From Geodermatophilus ruber (lineage in GTDB: Bacteria > Actinomycetota > Actinomycetes > Mycobacteriales > Geodermatophilaceae), in assembly GCF_900114385.1 (NCBI RefSeq), contig NZ_FOSW01000001.1, positions 62,001 to 126,000 on the forward strand: 64,000 nt of DNA, in the 5' to 3' direction. The notes under the pieces were generated by a model that did no database searches, was not told the DNA's origin, and saw nothing but the letters and a program-made list of their open reading frames with translations. How positions within the stretch are numbered: the first letter of the stretch is position 1; each line of letters starts with the position of its first letter. Below, one piece after another: positions 44,168-53,390 of this stretch. Made by a program: the position numbers and the translations under genes.

Positions 44168-44599
44168 GTGCAACGGGACCGGCAGGCGACCGAGCGGGGC
44201 TCCACGCTGCCGCTGGTCCTGGTGTGCTGGCTGGTCGCGGCGTTCATGGCCGTCGGGGCGATCGCCGCCTCCGACGCCTTCCTGGAGCAGCAGGAGGTGC
44301 AGTCGATCTGCGACGGCGCGGCCCTGGCCGCGGCCAACGCCACGGACGAGAGCGTCCTGTACACGGCGGGGGTCGGTTCGGCCCTGCCACTGACCCGCGC
44401 CAGCACGCAGGCCGCCGTCGCCGACCAGCTCGCCGACGGCGGGACACGCCTGGACGCCTGGTCGGCCGAGACCGATGGCGCCGAGGTGACCGTCCGCTGC
44501 ACCCGCTGGGTCCAGATCGCCTTCGGCTGGTTGTTCCTCGGCGGGCAGCCGCTCGAGCGGACCGCCGTCGCGAGCGCCCGGGCGCCGACGGCCCCCTAG
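44168..44599 (+). CDS. TadE/G-like pilus-assembly (pseudopilin-type) protein
   Basis: From GTG at 44168 the product is 143 residues. It starts VQRDRQATERGSTLPLVLVC with one N-terminal membrane helix and continues FLEQQEVQSICDGAALAAAN, the pattern of TadE/TadG-like and Rv3657c-type Flp pilus-associated proteins, whose Gly-Ser/Thr before the hydrophobic stretch resembles a prepilin site. The remaining outer domain holds two Cys (SICDG, VRCTRW). No other tad/flp genes are nearby, so this copy is isolated. A longer upstream reading has no similarity. Confidence 0.75.
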   Translation: MQRDRQATERGSTLPLVLVCWLVAAFMAVGAIAASDAFLEQQEVQSICDGAALAAANATDESVLYTAGVGSALPLTRASTQAAVADQLADGGTRLDAWSAETDGAEVTVRCTRWVQIAFGWLFLGGQPLERTAVASARAPTAP

Positions 44600-44614
44600 C
44601 TACCGGAACGAGAA

Positions 44615-44646
44615 CGGCCCCCGACCTCGTGCGAGGTCGGGGGCCG
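44615..44646. terminator. Terminator between the TadE-like gene and tRNA-Tyr
   Basis: A perfect 15-bp stem (CGGCCCCCGACCTCG at 44615-44629 with its complement at 44632-44646) around TG. It lies between the convergent plus-strand gene and the minus-strand tRNA and can serve both. Confidence 0.8.
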
Positions 44647-44656
44647 CATGTACCTG

Positions 44657-44738
44657 TGGCGGGTGAAGGATTCGAACCTTCGTAGGCTAAGCCGACGGAT
44701 TTACAGTCCGCTCCCATTGGCCACTCGGGCAACCCGCC
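44657..44738 (-). tRNA. tRNA-Tyr (GTA)
   Basis: An 82-base class II tRNA on the minus strand: acceptor GGCGGGT/ACCCGCC, D-arm GCCCGAGTGGCCAATGGGA, anticodon loop CTGTAAA in stem GCGGA/TCCGT, a long variable arm (CGGCTTAGCCT region) and T-arm GAAGGTTCGAATCCTTC. The anticodon is GTA. Confidence 0.94.
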
Positions 44739-44825
44739 GTGGTGGTACCCGGAGAGCCTACAAGATGCCGGACGGCGACCTGCGCCGGTGGGTGGCGGGT
44801 GGACGAACCGAGAGGAGCACCACAC

Positions 44826-45317
44826 ATGGCCGACTCATCCTTCGACGTGGTGAGCAAGGTCGACCGCCAGGAGGTCGACAACGCGTTGAACCAGGCCGCC
44901 AAGGAGCTCGGCCAGCGCTTCGACTTCCGCGGCACCAACGCCACGATCGCCTGGGCAGGGGAGGAAGGCGTCACCCTGCAGGCCGACACCGAGGAGCGGG
45001 TCAGCGCCGCCCTCGACGTGTTCAAGGACAAGCTGGTCAAGCGCAAGATCTCGCTGAAGTCCCTCGACGCCGACGAGCCGCAGTCCTCCGGCAAGAGTTA
45101 CAAGATCTCCGCACGCATCAAGCAGGGCATCGAGTCCGAGGTCGCCAAGAAGATCGCCAAGATCATCCGCGACGAGGGCCCGAAGGGCGTGCAGGCGCAG
45201 ATCCAGGGCGATCAGCTGCGGGTGAGCGGCAAGAAGCGCGACGACCTGCAGGCGGTCCAGCAGCTGCTCCGGAACCAGGATCTCGACGTCGCCCTGCAGT
45301 TCGACAACTACCGCTGA
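44826..45317 (+). CDS. YajQ family nucleotide-binding protein
   Basis: From ATG at 44826 (AGGAG 10 bases upstream) the 163-residue product starts [20 protein letters not shown] and contains [33 protein letters not shown] and the final [12 protein letters not shown], all typical of YajQ. Some YajQ proteins bind c-di-GMP and act as effectors; with a c-di-GMP protein gene nearby, that is an interesting but unproven role here. Its stop codon abuts that of htpX. Confidence 0.93.
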   Translation: MADSSFDVVSKVDRQEVDNALNQAAKELGQRFDFRGTNATIAWAGEEGVTLQADTEERVSAALDVFKDKLVKRKISLKSLDADEPQSSGKSYKISARIKQGIESEVAKKIAKIIRDEGPKGVQAQIQGDQLRVSGKKRDDLQAVQQLLRNQDLDVALQFDNYR

Positions 45318-46196
45318 TCAGCGCTGTCCCAGCTCACGGGCCATCCGCTCCAGCCGGGCGATCCGCTCGGCCATGGGCGGGTGGGTCGAGAACATCGACG
45401 CCAGGCCCTGCCCCCGGAACGGGTTGGCGATCATCAGGTGGCTCTGGGTGACCAGCCGGTCGTCCGGGGGCAGGGGGCGCACCGCCGTCCCCCGCTCGAT
45501 CTTGCGCAGGGCGCTGGCCAGCGCGAGCGGATCGTGGGAGAGCCGCGCCCCGGTCGCGTCGGCCTGGAACTCGCGGCTGCGGCTGACCGCCATGTGGATC
45601 AGCCCGGCGGCGACCGGGCCGAGCAGCATCAGCAGCAGCCCGCCCAGCGCGTTGCCGCCACCCCGGCCCTCGTCGGACCGCCCGCCGAACAGCGAGGCGA
45701 ACATCGCCATGTGCGCCAGGTAGGTGATGACCGCGGCCATGGCGCCGGCCACGGAGCTGATCAGGATGTCGCGGTTGTAGACGTGGGCGAGCTCGTGCGC
45801 GAGGACGGCGCGCAGCTCCCGGCGGTCGAGCAGCTCGAGGATGCCCTGGGTGACGCAGACAGCGGCATTGCGCGGGTTGCGCCCGGTGGCGAAGGCGTTG
45901 GGCTGGGCGACCGGACTGACGTAGAGCCGGGGCATCGGCTGGCGGGCCTCGGTGGCCAACTCCCGGACGATCGCGTACAGCTGCGGCGCCTGCGTCTCGG
46001 TCACCGGAAAGGCCCGCATCGCGCGCAGCGCCAGCTTGTCGGAGTTGAACCAGGCGTAGCCGTTCATCGCGACAGCGATCACCAGGGCGATCAGCAGCCC
46101 GCTCCGCCCGCCGATCAGCGCGCCGGCGGCGAGGATCAGTCCGCCCATGAGACCGAGGAGGACCGCGGTCTTCAGTCCGTTGCTCCAGCGCTGCAC
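45318..46196 (-). CDS. htpX: Zinc metalloprotease HtpX homologue
   Basis: HtpX is a membrane protease for quality control of membrane proteins. The 292 residues have two N-terminal membrane helices (about 8-50), the zinc motif [10 protein letters not shown] at about 134-143, two further hydrophobic helices and the third ligand in [11 protein letters not shown] at about 210-220. The C-terminal [15 protein letters not shown] is characteristic. Starts at GTG 46194-46196. Divergent from korA. Confidence 0.95.
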   Translation of the reverse strand: MQRWSNGLKTAVLLGLMGGLILAAGALIGGRSGLLIALVIAVAMNGYAWFNSDKLALRAMRAFPVTETQAPQLYAIVRELATEARQPMPRLYVSPVAQPNAFATGRNPRNAAVCVTQGILELLDRRELRAVLAHELAHVYNRDILISSVAGAMAAVITYLAHMAMFASLFGGRSDEGRGGGNALGGLLLMLLGPVAAGLIHMAVSRSREFQADATGARLSHDPLALASALRKIERGTAVRPLPPDDRLVTQSHLMIANPFRGQGLASMFSTHPPMAERIARLERMARELGQR

Positions 46197-46419
46197 GCCC
46201 GTCCCAACGTGGGCCGCGGGAACGCCGTTCCCGGGTTCGACCCCGGTCGCGGCCCCGGTCGCCGCTGGCCGCGACCGGGGTCACGGAATGGCAGCGCGGG
46301 GCGCAGAGTTGGCAGACGCAGGCGACCGGGCACATCGCCGGCCGGGCCGGCTGTGGCTCCCGTCATAGACCTGTAGATGAAACTGCCACGTAATCTCGGC
46401 CGGTGGAGGTACACCACTG
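46197..46419. promoter_or_regulatory. Divergent promoter region htpX / korA
   Basis: The region holds TAATCT at 46391-46396, a plausible -10 for korA with start site about 15-20 bases before the ATG and GGAGG at 46404-46409 as ribosome-binding site. No clear -35 is visible, and no clear promoter for htpX. Confidence 0.4.
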
Positions 46420-48378
46420 ATGACTGCGACCAACCCGCACCTCACCGACCCCGAGGCGGGCAGCTCAGCGCCCGGCGGACTGGTGAAGAGCGTCGTCGAG
46501 CTGGACCGGGTGGTCATCCGGCTGGCCGGTGACTCCGGCGACGGCATGCAGCTGACCGGTAACCGGTTCACCAGCGAGACCGCGTCCTTCGGCAACGACC
46601 TCTCGACGCTGCCGAACTTCCCGGCCGAGATCCGCGCGCCGACGGGGACCCTGCCCGGTGTCAGCTCCTTCCAGCTGCACTTCGCCGACCACGACATCAT
46701 GACCCCGGGCGACGCCCCGGACGTGCTGGTCGCGATGAACCCGGCCGCGCTGAAGGCCAACCTGGCCGACCTGCCCGGCGGTGGGTTGCTGATCGTCGAC
46801 TCCGACGAGTTCACCCCGCGCAACCTGGCGAAGGTCGGCTACGCCACCAGCCCGCTGGAGGACGGCTCGCTGGAGGGCTGGCAGACGGTGGCCGTGCCGC
46901 TGACCTCCATGACGCTGGACGCGCTGACCGGCTCCGGTCTGGGTAAGAAGGAGGCCGAGCGCAGCAAGAACATGTTCACCCTCGGCCTGCTGTCCTGGAT
47001 GTACCACCGGCCGACCGAGGGCACCATCCGCTTCCTGGAGCGCCAGTTCCGCCGCAAGCCGGAGATCGCCGCGGCCAACATCGCCGCCTTCCGGGCCGGC
47101 TACAACTACGGCGAGACGACCGAGGCGTTCGCGGTCTCCTACGAGATCAAGCCCGCCCCGATGGCGCCGGGCCGGTACCGGAACATCTCCGGCAACCAGG
47201 CCCTCGCCCTCGGCCTGGTGGCCGCCGGACAGCGCGCGGGCCTGCCGCTGTTCCTGGGCGCGTACCCGATCACCCCGGCGTCGGACATCCTGCACGAGCT
47301 GTCCAAGCACAAGGCCTTCGGCGTGCGGACCTTCCAGGCCGAGGACGAGATCGCCGGGGTCGCCGCGGCGATCGGCGCGTCCTTCGGCGGGGCGCTGGGC
47401 GTCACGACGACGTCCGGCCCGGGGATCTCGCTGAAGTCCGAGGCGATCGGGCTGGCGGTGATGACCGAGCTGCCGCTGCTCGTCGTCGACGTGCAGCGCG
47501 GCGGCCCCTCCACCGGGCTGCCGACCAAGACCGAGCAGTCCGACCTGCTGCAGGCGATGTTCGGCCGCAACGGCGAGGCCCCCCTGCCGGTGATCGCGCC
47601 GCGCTCCCCCGGCGACTGCTTCGACGCCGCGCTGGAGGCCGCGAGGATCGCGCTGACCTACCGCACCCCGGTGATCCTGCTCTCGGACGGCTACCTGGCC
47701 AACGGCGCCGAGCCATGGGCGGTCCCGGCCGCCGACGCGCTGCCGGACCTGACCGGCGCGGTGGGGTTCGCCACCGAGCCCAACGGTGCCGACGGCGAGT
47801 TCCTGCCCTACCTGCGCGACCCGGAGACCCTCGCCCGGCCGTGGGCCATCCCCGGCACCGCGGGCATGCAGCACCGGATCGGCGGGCTGGAGAAGGCCGA
47901 CAAGACCGGCAACATCTCCTACGACCCGGCCAACCACGACCTGATGACCCGGCTGCGCCAGGCAAAGGTCGACGGCATCGCGGCGAGCCTGCCGCCCACC
48001 GAGGTCGATGACCCCGACGGTGACGCGACGGTCGCGGTCATCGGCTGGGGTTCCACCTACGGGCCGATCGGCGCGGCCTGCCGGCGGATCCGCCGCTCGG
48101 GCCGGTCGGTGGCGCAGCTCCACCTGCGGCACCTCAACCCGATGCCGGCCGACCTCGGCGACATCCTGGCCCGCTACGAGCGGGTGATCTGCCCGGAGAT
48201 GAACCTCGGGCAGCTGGCCCTGCTGCTGCGCGCCAAATTCCTGATCGACGTCGTCAGCCACACCCAGGTCCGCGGGCTGCCCTTCCGGGCGGCCGAGCTG
48301 GCCGCGGTGATCCAGGACGTCATCGACTCCACGAGCGGCACTCCGCTCGCCGCCGACCCCACCGGAGGAGCGGAATGA
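46420..48378 (+). CDS. korA: 2-oxoacid:acceptor (2-oxoglutarate:ferredoxin) oxidoreductase, alpha subunit
   Basis: With KorB this enzyme oxidises 2-oxoglutarate (or another 2-oxoacid) to the acyl-CoA, reducing ferredoxin. The 652 residues fuse the gamma domain (VVIRLAGDSGDGMQLTGNRF at about 28-47) to the pyrimidine-binding alpha domain (GAYPITPASDILHELSKHK, AEDEIAGVAAAIGASFGGAL, TTSGPGISLKSEAIGLAVM, RGGPSTGLPTKTEQSDL) and a C-terminal domain with GWGSTYGPIGAAC and HLNPMP. This fused layout is the actinobacterial KorA type. It overlaps korB by four bases. Confidence 0.92.
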   Translation: MTATNPHLTDPEAGSSAPGGLVKSVVELDRVVIRLAGDSGDGMQLTGNRFTSETASFGNDLSTLPNFPAEIRAPTGTLPGVSSFQLHFADHDIMTPGDAPDVLVAMNPAALKANLADLPGGGLLIVDSDEFTPRNLAKVGYATSPLEDGSLEGWQTVAVPLTSMTLDALTGSGLGKKEAERSKNMFTLGLLSWMYHRPTEGTIRFLERQFRRKPEIAAANIAAFRAGYNYGETTEAFAVSYEIKPAPMAPGRYRNISGNQALALGLVAAGQRAGLPLFLGAYPITPASDILHELSKHKAFGVRTFQAEDEIAGVAAAIGASFGGALGVTTTSGPGISLKSEAIGLAVMTELPLLVVDVQRGGPSTGLPTKTEQSDLLQAMFGRNGEAPLPVIAPRSPGDCFDAALEAARIALTYRTPVILLSDGYLANGAEPWAVPAADALPDLTGAVGFATEPNGADGEFLPYLRDPETLARPWAIPGTAGMQHRIGGLEKADKTGNISYDPANHDLMTRLRQAKVDGIAASLPPTEVDDPDGDATVAVIGWGSTYGPIGAACRRIRRSGRSVAQLHLRHLNPMPADLGDILARYERVICPEMNLGQLALLLRAKFLIDVVSHTQVRGLPFRAAELAAVIQDVIDSTSGTPLAADPTGGAE

Positions 48379-49466
48379 GCACCATCGATCTCGGCATGCC
48401 CGCCGACGGTCCCATCGCGGACGCCATCAGCGCGTCCGTGACGGCCCAGGGTGAGAAGCAGACCGCGCTGAAGGCCAAGGACTTCAAGACCGATCAGGAG
48501 GTGCGCTGGTGCCCCGGGTGCGGTGACTACGTCATCCTCAACGCGGTCCAGAGCTTCCTGCCCAGCCTCGGCATCGCCCGCGAGGACATGGTCATCGTCT
48601 CCGGCATCGGCTGCTCCTCGCGTTTCCCGTACTACATGAACACCTACGGGATGCACTCGATCCACGGCCGCGCGCCGGCGATCGCCACCGGCCTGGCCGC
48701 CTCCCGCCCCGACCTGTCGGTGTGGGTGGTGACCGGGGACGGCGACGCGCTCTCCATCGGCGGCAACCACCTGATCCACGCGCTGCGGCGCAACGTGAAC
48801 ATGACGATCCTGCTGTTCAACAACCGGATCTACGGCCTCACCAAGGGCCAGTACTCGCCTACCAGCGAGGTCGGCAAGGTCACCAAGTCCACCCCGATGG
48901 GCTCCCTGGACCACCCGTTCAACCCGGTGTCGCTGGCCCTGGGCGCGGACGCCACGTTCGTCGGCCGCGCGATGGATTCCGATCGCAAGGGCCTCACCGA
49001 CGTGCTGCGGCAGGCCGCCGAGCACCAGGGCACCGCGCTGGTGGAGATCTACCAGAACTGCAACATCTTCAACGACGGCGCCTTCGACCTGCTCAAGGAT
49101 CCGGCCACCGGCCCCCAGTGGACGATCCCGCTGGAGCACGGCAAGCCGCTGGTGTTCGGCCCCGAGGGCGCCTCCTGCGTGGTCCGCGACGAGTTCGGCG
49201 GCCTGCGGATCGCCGAGACCAGCCAGGTCGACGCCACCGAGATCGTGGTGCACGACGCGACCCGCGAGGACCCGTCGTACGCCTTCGCGCTGTCCCGCCT
49301 GTCCAGCCAGGACCTCCGCTACACCCCGATGGGCGTCTTCCGCGCCGTGCAGAAGCCGACCTACGAGGCGATGATGGCCGAGCAGCTCCACGCTGCCGGC
49401 ACCGGGTCGCCGGCCGACCTCGACGCGCTGCTCGCCGGCGGCGACACCTGGACCGTGCAGGGCTGA
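48375..49466 (+). CDS. korB: 2-oxoacid:acceptor (2-oxoglutarate:ferredoxin) oxidoreductase, beta subunit
   Basis: The 363-residue beta subunit binds thiamine diphosphate and an iron-sulphur cluster. WCPGCGDYVILNAVQSFLPS at about 50-70 holds cluster cysteines, GIGCSSRFPYYMNTYGMHSI follows, and the ThDP motif is GDGDALSIGGNHLIHALRRN with NNRIYGLTKGQYSPTS. The GLTKGQ pattern is that of the 2-oxoglutarate/pyruvate family. Normal length. Confidence 0.93.
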   Translation: MSTIDLGMPADGPIADAISASVTAQGEKQTALKAKDFKTDQEVRWCPGCGDYVILNAVQSFLPSLGIAREDMVIVSGIGCSSRFPYYMNTYGMHSIHGRAPAIATGLAASRPDLSVWVVTGDGDALSIGGNHLIHALRRNVNMTILLFNNRIYGLTKGQYSPTSEVGKVTKSTPMGSLDHPFNPVSLALGADATFVGRAMDSDRKGLTDVLRQAAEHQGTALVEIYQNCNIFNDGAFDLLKDPATGPQWTIPLEHGKPLVFGPEGASCVVRDEFGGLRIAETSQVDATEIVVHDATREDPSYAFALSRLSSQDLRYTPMGVFRAVQKPTYEAMMAEQLHAAGTGSPADLDALLAGGDTWTVQG

Positions 49467-49496
49467 GGCAGGTCGGGCTCCACCCCTGTCACGACA

Positions 49497-49528
49497 GGGC
49501 GCCCGGGAACGCACGTTCCCGGGCGCCC
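49497..49528. terminator. Convergent terminator after korB
   Basis: GGGCGCCCGGGAACG (49497-49511) pairs perfectly with its complement at 49514-49528 around CA, followed by TTCGCGTT. It lies between convergent korB and the sugar dehydrogenase gene. Confidence 0.8.
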
Positions 49529-49559
49529 TTCGCGTTCCCCGGGCATCCCGGCAGGGCGC

Positions 49560-50768
49560 TCAGGAGCGCGGGCTCTCAGAACGTGGCGTGACCCGCAGCA
49601 GCCGGTCCGTGCCGTCCCCGTTGTCGGTGGTCACGTAGAGGGCGCCGTCGGTCCCCTGCTGCACGGTGCGGATGCGGCCGTAGGCGCCCTCGAGCTCGGG
49701 CACCCGGAACTGCTCCTGGAGGGTGCCGTCGTCGGCCAGCCGCAGGGCGAGCACGCCCTCCCCCCGCAGGAGGCCGAGCAGCAGCAGGCCGTCGTAGGTC
49801 TGCCACTGGTCCCCGTCGAGGAAGGTCGCGCCGGAGGGGGCGACCGTCGGGGCTCCCGAGGCCCAGGTGGGCGGCATGACGTCGGGCAGGGCGGGGTCCG
49901 TCATCGGCACGAACTCCCCGTAGCCGGGCCCGTGGGGGGCGAAGCCGCCGTTGCCGCCCGGCCGCAGCAGGGTGACCTCGTCGTCCCGGTCGGGGCCGTG
50001 CTCGGCGGCGAACACCTGGCCGGACCCGGGGCGCACGGCCAGGCCCTGGACGTTCCGGTGCCCGTAGGTGAACAGACGGGCCGCCGCACCGTCCTGGCCG
50101 GCGAACGGGTTGCCCGTGGCCGGCTCGCCGGTGGCCGGGTCGATCCGCAGCACCTTGCCGGCCAGCGTGCCGCGGTCCTGCGCGTTGCGGGAGTCGGCGT
50201 TGTCCCCGGTGCTCACCAGCAGGGCGCCGGTGGGGTCGAACCGCAGGCGGCACCCCCCGTGCCGGCCCGAGCCCTCGTTGACCGGGATGCCCCCCAGCAG
50301 CGGGTCGGCGACCCGGGTGGCCGCGCGCCAGTCGGGGTCGACGGTCCAGGCGACGACGGCGATCGAGGCGTCCCCGCCGTCACGCCGCCCCTGACAGGTG
50401 TAGAACCGCCGGTTGTCCGCGAACCCGGGGTCGAGCACCAGCCCCATCAGGCCGGTCTCCCCGCGGGCGAACAGGTCGTCGAAGTCGGCCTCGACCTCCT
50501 GCACGGTGCCGTCGGGCCGGACGGCGGACAGCCCGCCACCGCGCTCGTCGACGAGCAGGGTGCCGTCGGGGGCCTGGCCGACGTCCCACGGGTGGTCCAG
50601 GCCGTCGGCGAGCTCGGTGACCTCGAGGGCGGGCGGCGCGCTCGGGGAGGTCAGCGGTGGGGTGCTCACCGACGCCGACGTCGCGGCGGCCCGGCCGTCG
50701 GACCCGGTCCCGGTACAGCCGGCGAGCAGCAGGCTCACGGCGACCAGGCCGGTCAGGAGGCGCGGCAC
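49560..50768 (-). CDS. PQQ-dependent sugar dehydrogenase-type lipoprotein
   Basis: From GTG at 50766-50768 the product is 402 residues, beginning VPRLLTGLVAVSLLLAGC, a lipoprotein signal with lipobox LLAGC, then a Thr/Ser/Pro linker. The six-bladed beta-propeller of the soluble glucose/aldose dehydrogenase family is seen in LDHPWDVGQAPDGTLLVDER, GSGRHGGCRLRFDPTGALLV, GDNADSRNAQDRGTLAGKVL and YGHRNVQGLAVRP. It would oxidise a sugar or alcohol outside the membrane using PQQ; no PQQ synthesis genes are in the window. Substrate unknown. Confidence 0.85.
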   Translation of the reverse strand: MPRLLTGLVAVSLLLAGCTGTGSDGRAAATSASVSTPPLTSPSAPPALEVTELADGLDHPWDVGQAPDGTLLVDERGGGLSAVRPDGTVQEVEADFDDLFARGETGLMGLVLDPGFADNRRFYTCQGRRDGGDASIAVVAWTVDPDWRAATRVADPLLGGIPVNEGSGRHGGCRLRFDPTGALLVSTGDNADSRNAQDRGTLAGKVLRIDPATGEPATGNPFAGQDGAAARLFTYGHRNVQGLAVRPGSGQVFAAEHGPDRDDEVTLLRPGGNGGFAPHGPGYGEFVPMTDPALPDVMPPTWASGAPTVAPSGATFLDGDQWQTYDGLLLLGLLRGEGVLALRLADDGTLQEQFRVPELEGAYGRIRTVQQGTDGALYVTTDNGDGTDRLLRVTPRSESPRS

Positions 50769-50793
50769 CCGCCCAGCATGCCCCCTCCCGGGC

Positions 50794-51852
50794 TCAGCTG
50801 GTGCGCGTGACGACGTACTCGCAGAGGGCCGAGAGCGCCTCGCGGACCGGCCCCTCCGGCACGCCGCCCAACCGGGCACGCGCGCGGTCGGCGTACTCGC
50901 GCAGCACCTCGGTGGTCCGCTCCAGCGCCGCCGAGGCGCGGAGCAGGGCCAGCGCCTCGGCGTGCTCGTCGTCGTCGGTGATCGGGCCGGAGACCAGTTC
51001 CCGCAGCCGAGCCTCGGCCGGGTCGTCGCCGGCCAGGGCGAACAGGGCGGGCAGCGTGGCCACGCCCTCCCGCAGGTCGGTGCCGGGCGACTTCCCCGAG
51101 GCGCCGTCCTGGCTGACGATGTCGAGGACGTCGTCGGAGAGCTGGAAGGCGACCCCGACCTCCTCCCCGAACGCGGTCAGGGCGGCCACGAGCTCGTCGT
51201 CCACCCCCGCGAAGGCGGCGCCGAACCGGGCGGAGGTCGCCACCAGCGAGCCGGTCTTGTCAGCCAGCACCTCGAGGTAGTGCGCGACCGGGTCGTCGCC
51301 GGGCCGGGCGCCGATGGTCTCCCGCAGCTGCCCGGTCACCAGCCGCTCGTAGGTGCGCGCCTGGACCCGCACCGCCTCGGGACCGAGGTCGGCCAGCAGA
51401 TCGGAGGCGCGGGCGAAGAGCAGGTCGCCGGTGAGGATGGCGATGCTGTTGCTCCACCGGCTGTTGGCGCTGGGCGCCCCGCGGCGCACGGCCGCCTCGT
51501 CCATGACGTCGTCGTGGTACAGCGTCGCGAGGTGGGTGAGCTCGCAGACGACGGCCGCGCGGGTCACCTCGGGGAAGGTCGGGTCGCCCAGCTGCGCGGC
51601 CAGGAGGGCCAGCATCGGCCGGAACCGCTTGCCCCCGGCCGCCATGAGGTGGCCCGCGGCCTCCCGCACGAACGGGTGCTCGCTGTCGACGGCCTCGAGC
51701 AGGGCGATCTCCACGCGCGCCAGCCCCTCGGCGAGGCGCGCCCCGAGGTCACCGTCGGGCAGCCAGGGCCCGATGGTCGAGGCGGGGGTCGAGATCCGCT
51801 GCCAGGTCTCGACCGGAGTGGTCCCGTCCACGGTGGCGCTGGCTCCGGTCAT
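50794..51852 (-). CDS. Polyprenyl diphosphate synthase (trans, menaquinone side-chain type)
   Basis: The 352-residue enzyme has the two Asp-rich motifs: YHDDVMDEAAVRRG at about 113-126 and QLSDDVLDIVSQDG at about 238-251, with GGKRFRPMLALLAA before the first. This is the all-trans medium/long-chain family (hepta- to decaprenyl) that makes quinone side chains. The ATG shares a base with the nuoN stop (TGATG), so it is translated with complex I. Chain length cannot be read with confidence. Confidence 0.9.
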   Translation of the reverse strand: MTGASATVDGTTPVETWQRISTPASTIGPWLPDGDLGARLAEGLARVEIALLEAVDSEHPFVREAAGHLMAAGGKRFRPMLALLAAQLGDPTFPEVTRAAVVCELTHLATLYHDDVMDEAAVRRGAPSANSRWSNSIAILTGDLLFARASDLLADLGPEAVRVQARTYERLVTGQLRETIGARPGDDPVAHYLEVLADKTGSLVATSARFGAAFAGVDDELVAALTAFGEEVGVAFQLSDDVLDIVSQDGASGKSPGTDLREGVATLPALFALAGDDPAEARLRELVSGPITDDDEHAEALALLRASAALERTTEVLREYADRARARLGGVPEGPVREALSALCEYVVTRTS

Positions 51853-53390
51853 CAACCGACGAAGATAGCCGCCTGCTCGGCGATATCGAGCACCGCCCCG
51901 GGCGCGATCCCCAGGACGAGGGTCGCCGTGACCGTCACGGCCAGCACGATCGTGGTCGGGAGGCCGGGGACGGCGACGGTCGGGCCGTCCTCCGCGGGCT
52001 CGGAGAAGTACATGAGCACGATGACCCGCAGGTAGAAGAACGCCGCCACCGCGCTGGCCAGGACCGCGACGACCACCAGCGGCCAGGCGCCGTCCTCGAT
52101 CGCCGCCCGGAAGACGGCGAACTTGCCGGTGAAGCCGCTGGTGAGCGGGATTCCGGCCAGGGCCAGGAGGAACAGCGCCATCACCGCCGCGGTCAGCGGC
52201 GAGCGCCGGGCCAGGCCCGCCCACTGGGAGAGGTGACTGGCCTCGCCGTCGCCGTCCCGGACCAGGGTGAGGACGGCGAAGGCGCCGACCGTCGTGAGCC
52301 CGTAGGCGAGCAGGTAGAACATCGTGGCGGCCAGCCCGGACCCGCCGCCGTCCGGGGACAGGCCGATGACGCCGGTGAGCAGGAAGCCCGCGTGCGCGAT
52401 CGAGGAGTAGGCGAGCATCCGCTTGAGATCGGTCTGGGTGAGCGCGAGTACAGCGCCGACGACCATCGAGATGATCGCGATGCCGTAGACCAGCGGCCGC
52501 CAGGTCCACTCGCTGGTACCGAAGGCGACGTAGAGCAGCCGCAGGATGGCGCCGAACGCGGCGACCTTCGTGCAGGCGGCCATGAACGCGGTGACGGGCG
52601 TGGGCGCGCCCTGGTAGACGTCGGGCGTCCAGGCGTGGAACGGGGCGACGCTGGCCTTGAACATCAGGCCGACGATCAGCAGGGCCAGGCCCAGGACCAG
52701 CAGGACGTCGCTGCCGCTCTCCGTGGTGGCGGCGCGGATGTCGGCCAGCCCGATGCTCCCGGTCGCGCCGTAGACCAGCGCCAGGCCGTAGAGGAAGAAC
52801 GCCGAGGCGAAGGCGCCCAGGAGGAAGTACTTGACCGCCGCCTCCTGCGACAGCAGCCGCCGGCGGCGGGCCAGCCCGCTGATCAGGTACAGCGGCAGGC
52901 TGAGCACCTCGAGCGCCACGAACATGATCAGCAGGTCGTTGGCGGCGACGAAGAGCATCATGCCGCCGATGGCGAAGGTCGCCAGCGGGTAGACCTCGGT
53001 CTGCACCCGCGGGGCGGTCATCAGCTCGCGGTCGCGCGGGCTGCCGACCGGCACCGCCGCGGCGGCGACGAACGCCGAGCGCGCGGGGTCGAGGGAGCGC
53101 TCGGCGAACAGCAGGATCGCCAGCGCCCCGAGGCCGGTGATCGTGGCCTGCAGGAAGACCGCCGGCCCGTCCACGGCCAGGGCGCCGGCAGCGGTCACCT
53201 CCCGCTCCCCCGCCAGCAGCAGGCTGGTCACCAGGCCGCCGAGCGTCCCGACCAGCGCGAGGGTCACCTGCACGGCGTGGCGGCGCTCCCGCGGCCCGAA
53301 CGCCTCGACGAGCACCCCGAGGCAGGCGGCACCGAAGACGAACAGCAGGGGCGCGAGCGCCGCCAGCGACAGGTCGGGGGCCTCGATCAT
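51852..53390 (-). CDS. nuoN: NADH-quinone oxidoreductase subunit N
   Basis: One of three antiporter-like proton-pumping subunits of complex I. From ATG at 53388-53390 (TGATG with nuoM) it is 512 residues with about 14 membrane helices. Family segments include VALEVLSLPLYLISGLARRR, EAAVKYFLLGAFASAFFLYG, PFHAWTPDVYQGAPTPVTAF and TQTDLKRMLAYSSIAHAGF with the key lysines. A much longer in-frame reading upstream is only nuoM in another frame. Confidence 0.96.
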   Translation of the reverse strand: MIEAPDLSLAALAPLLFVFGAACLGVLVEAFGPRERRHAVQVTLALVGTLGGLVTSLLLAGEREVTAAGALAVDGPAVFLQATITGLGALAILLFAERSLDPARSAFVAAAAVPVGSPRDRELMTAPRVQTEVYPLATFAIGGMMLFVAANDLLIMFVALEVLSLPLYLISGLARRRRLLSQEAAVKYFLLGAFASAFFLYGLALVYGATGSIGLADIRAATTESGSDVLLVLGLALLIVGLMFKASVAPFHAWTPDVYQGAPTPVTAFMAACTKVAAFGAILRLLYVAFGTSEWTWRPLVYGIAIISMVVGAVLALTQTDLKRMLAYSSIAHAGFLLTGVIGLSPDGGGSGLAATMFYLLAYGLTTVGAFAVLTLVRDGDGEASHLSQWAGLARRSPLTAAVMALFLLALAGIPLTSGFTGKFAVFRAAIEDGAWPLVVVAVLASAVAAFFYLRVIVLMYFSEPAEDGPTVAVPGLPTTIVLAVTVTATLVLGIAPGAVLDIAEQAAIFVG

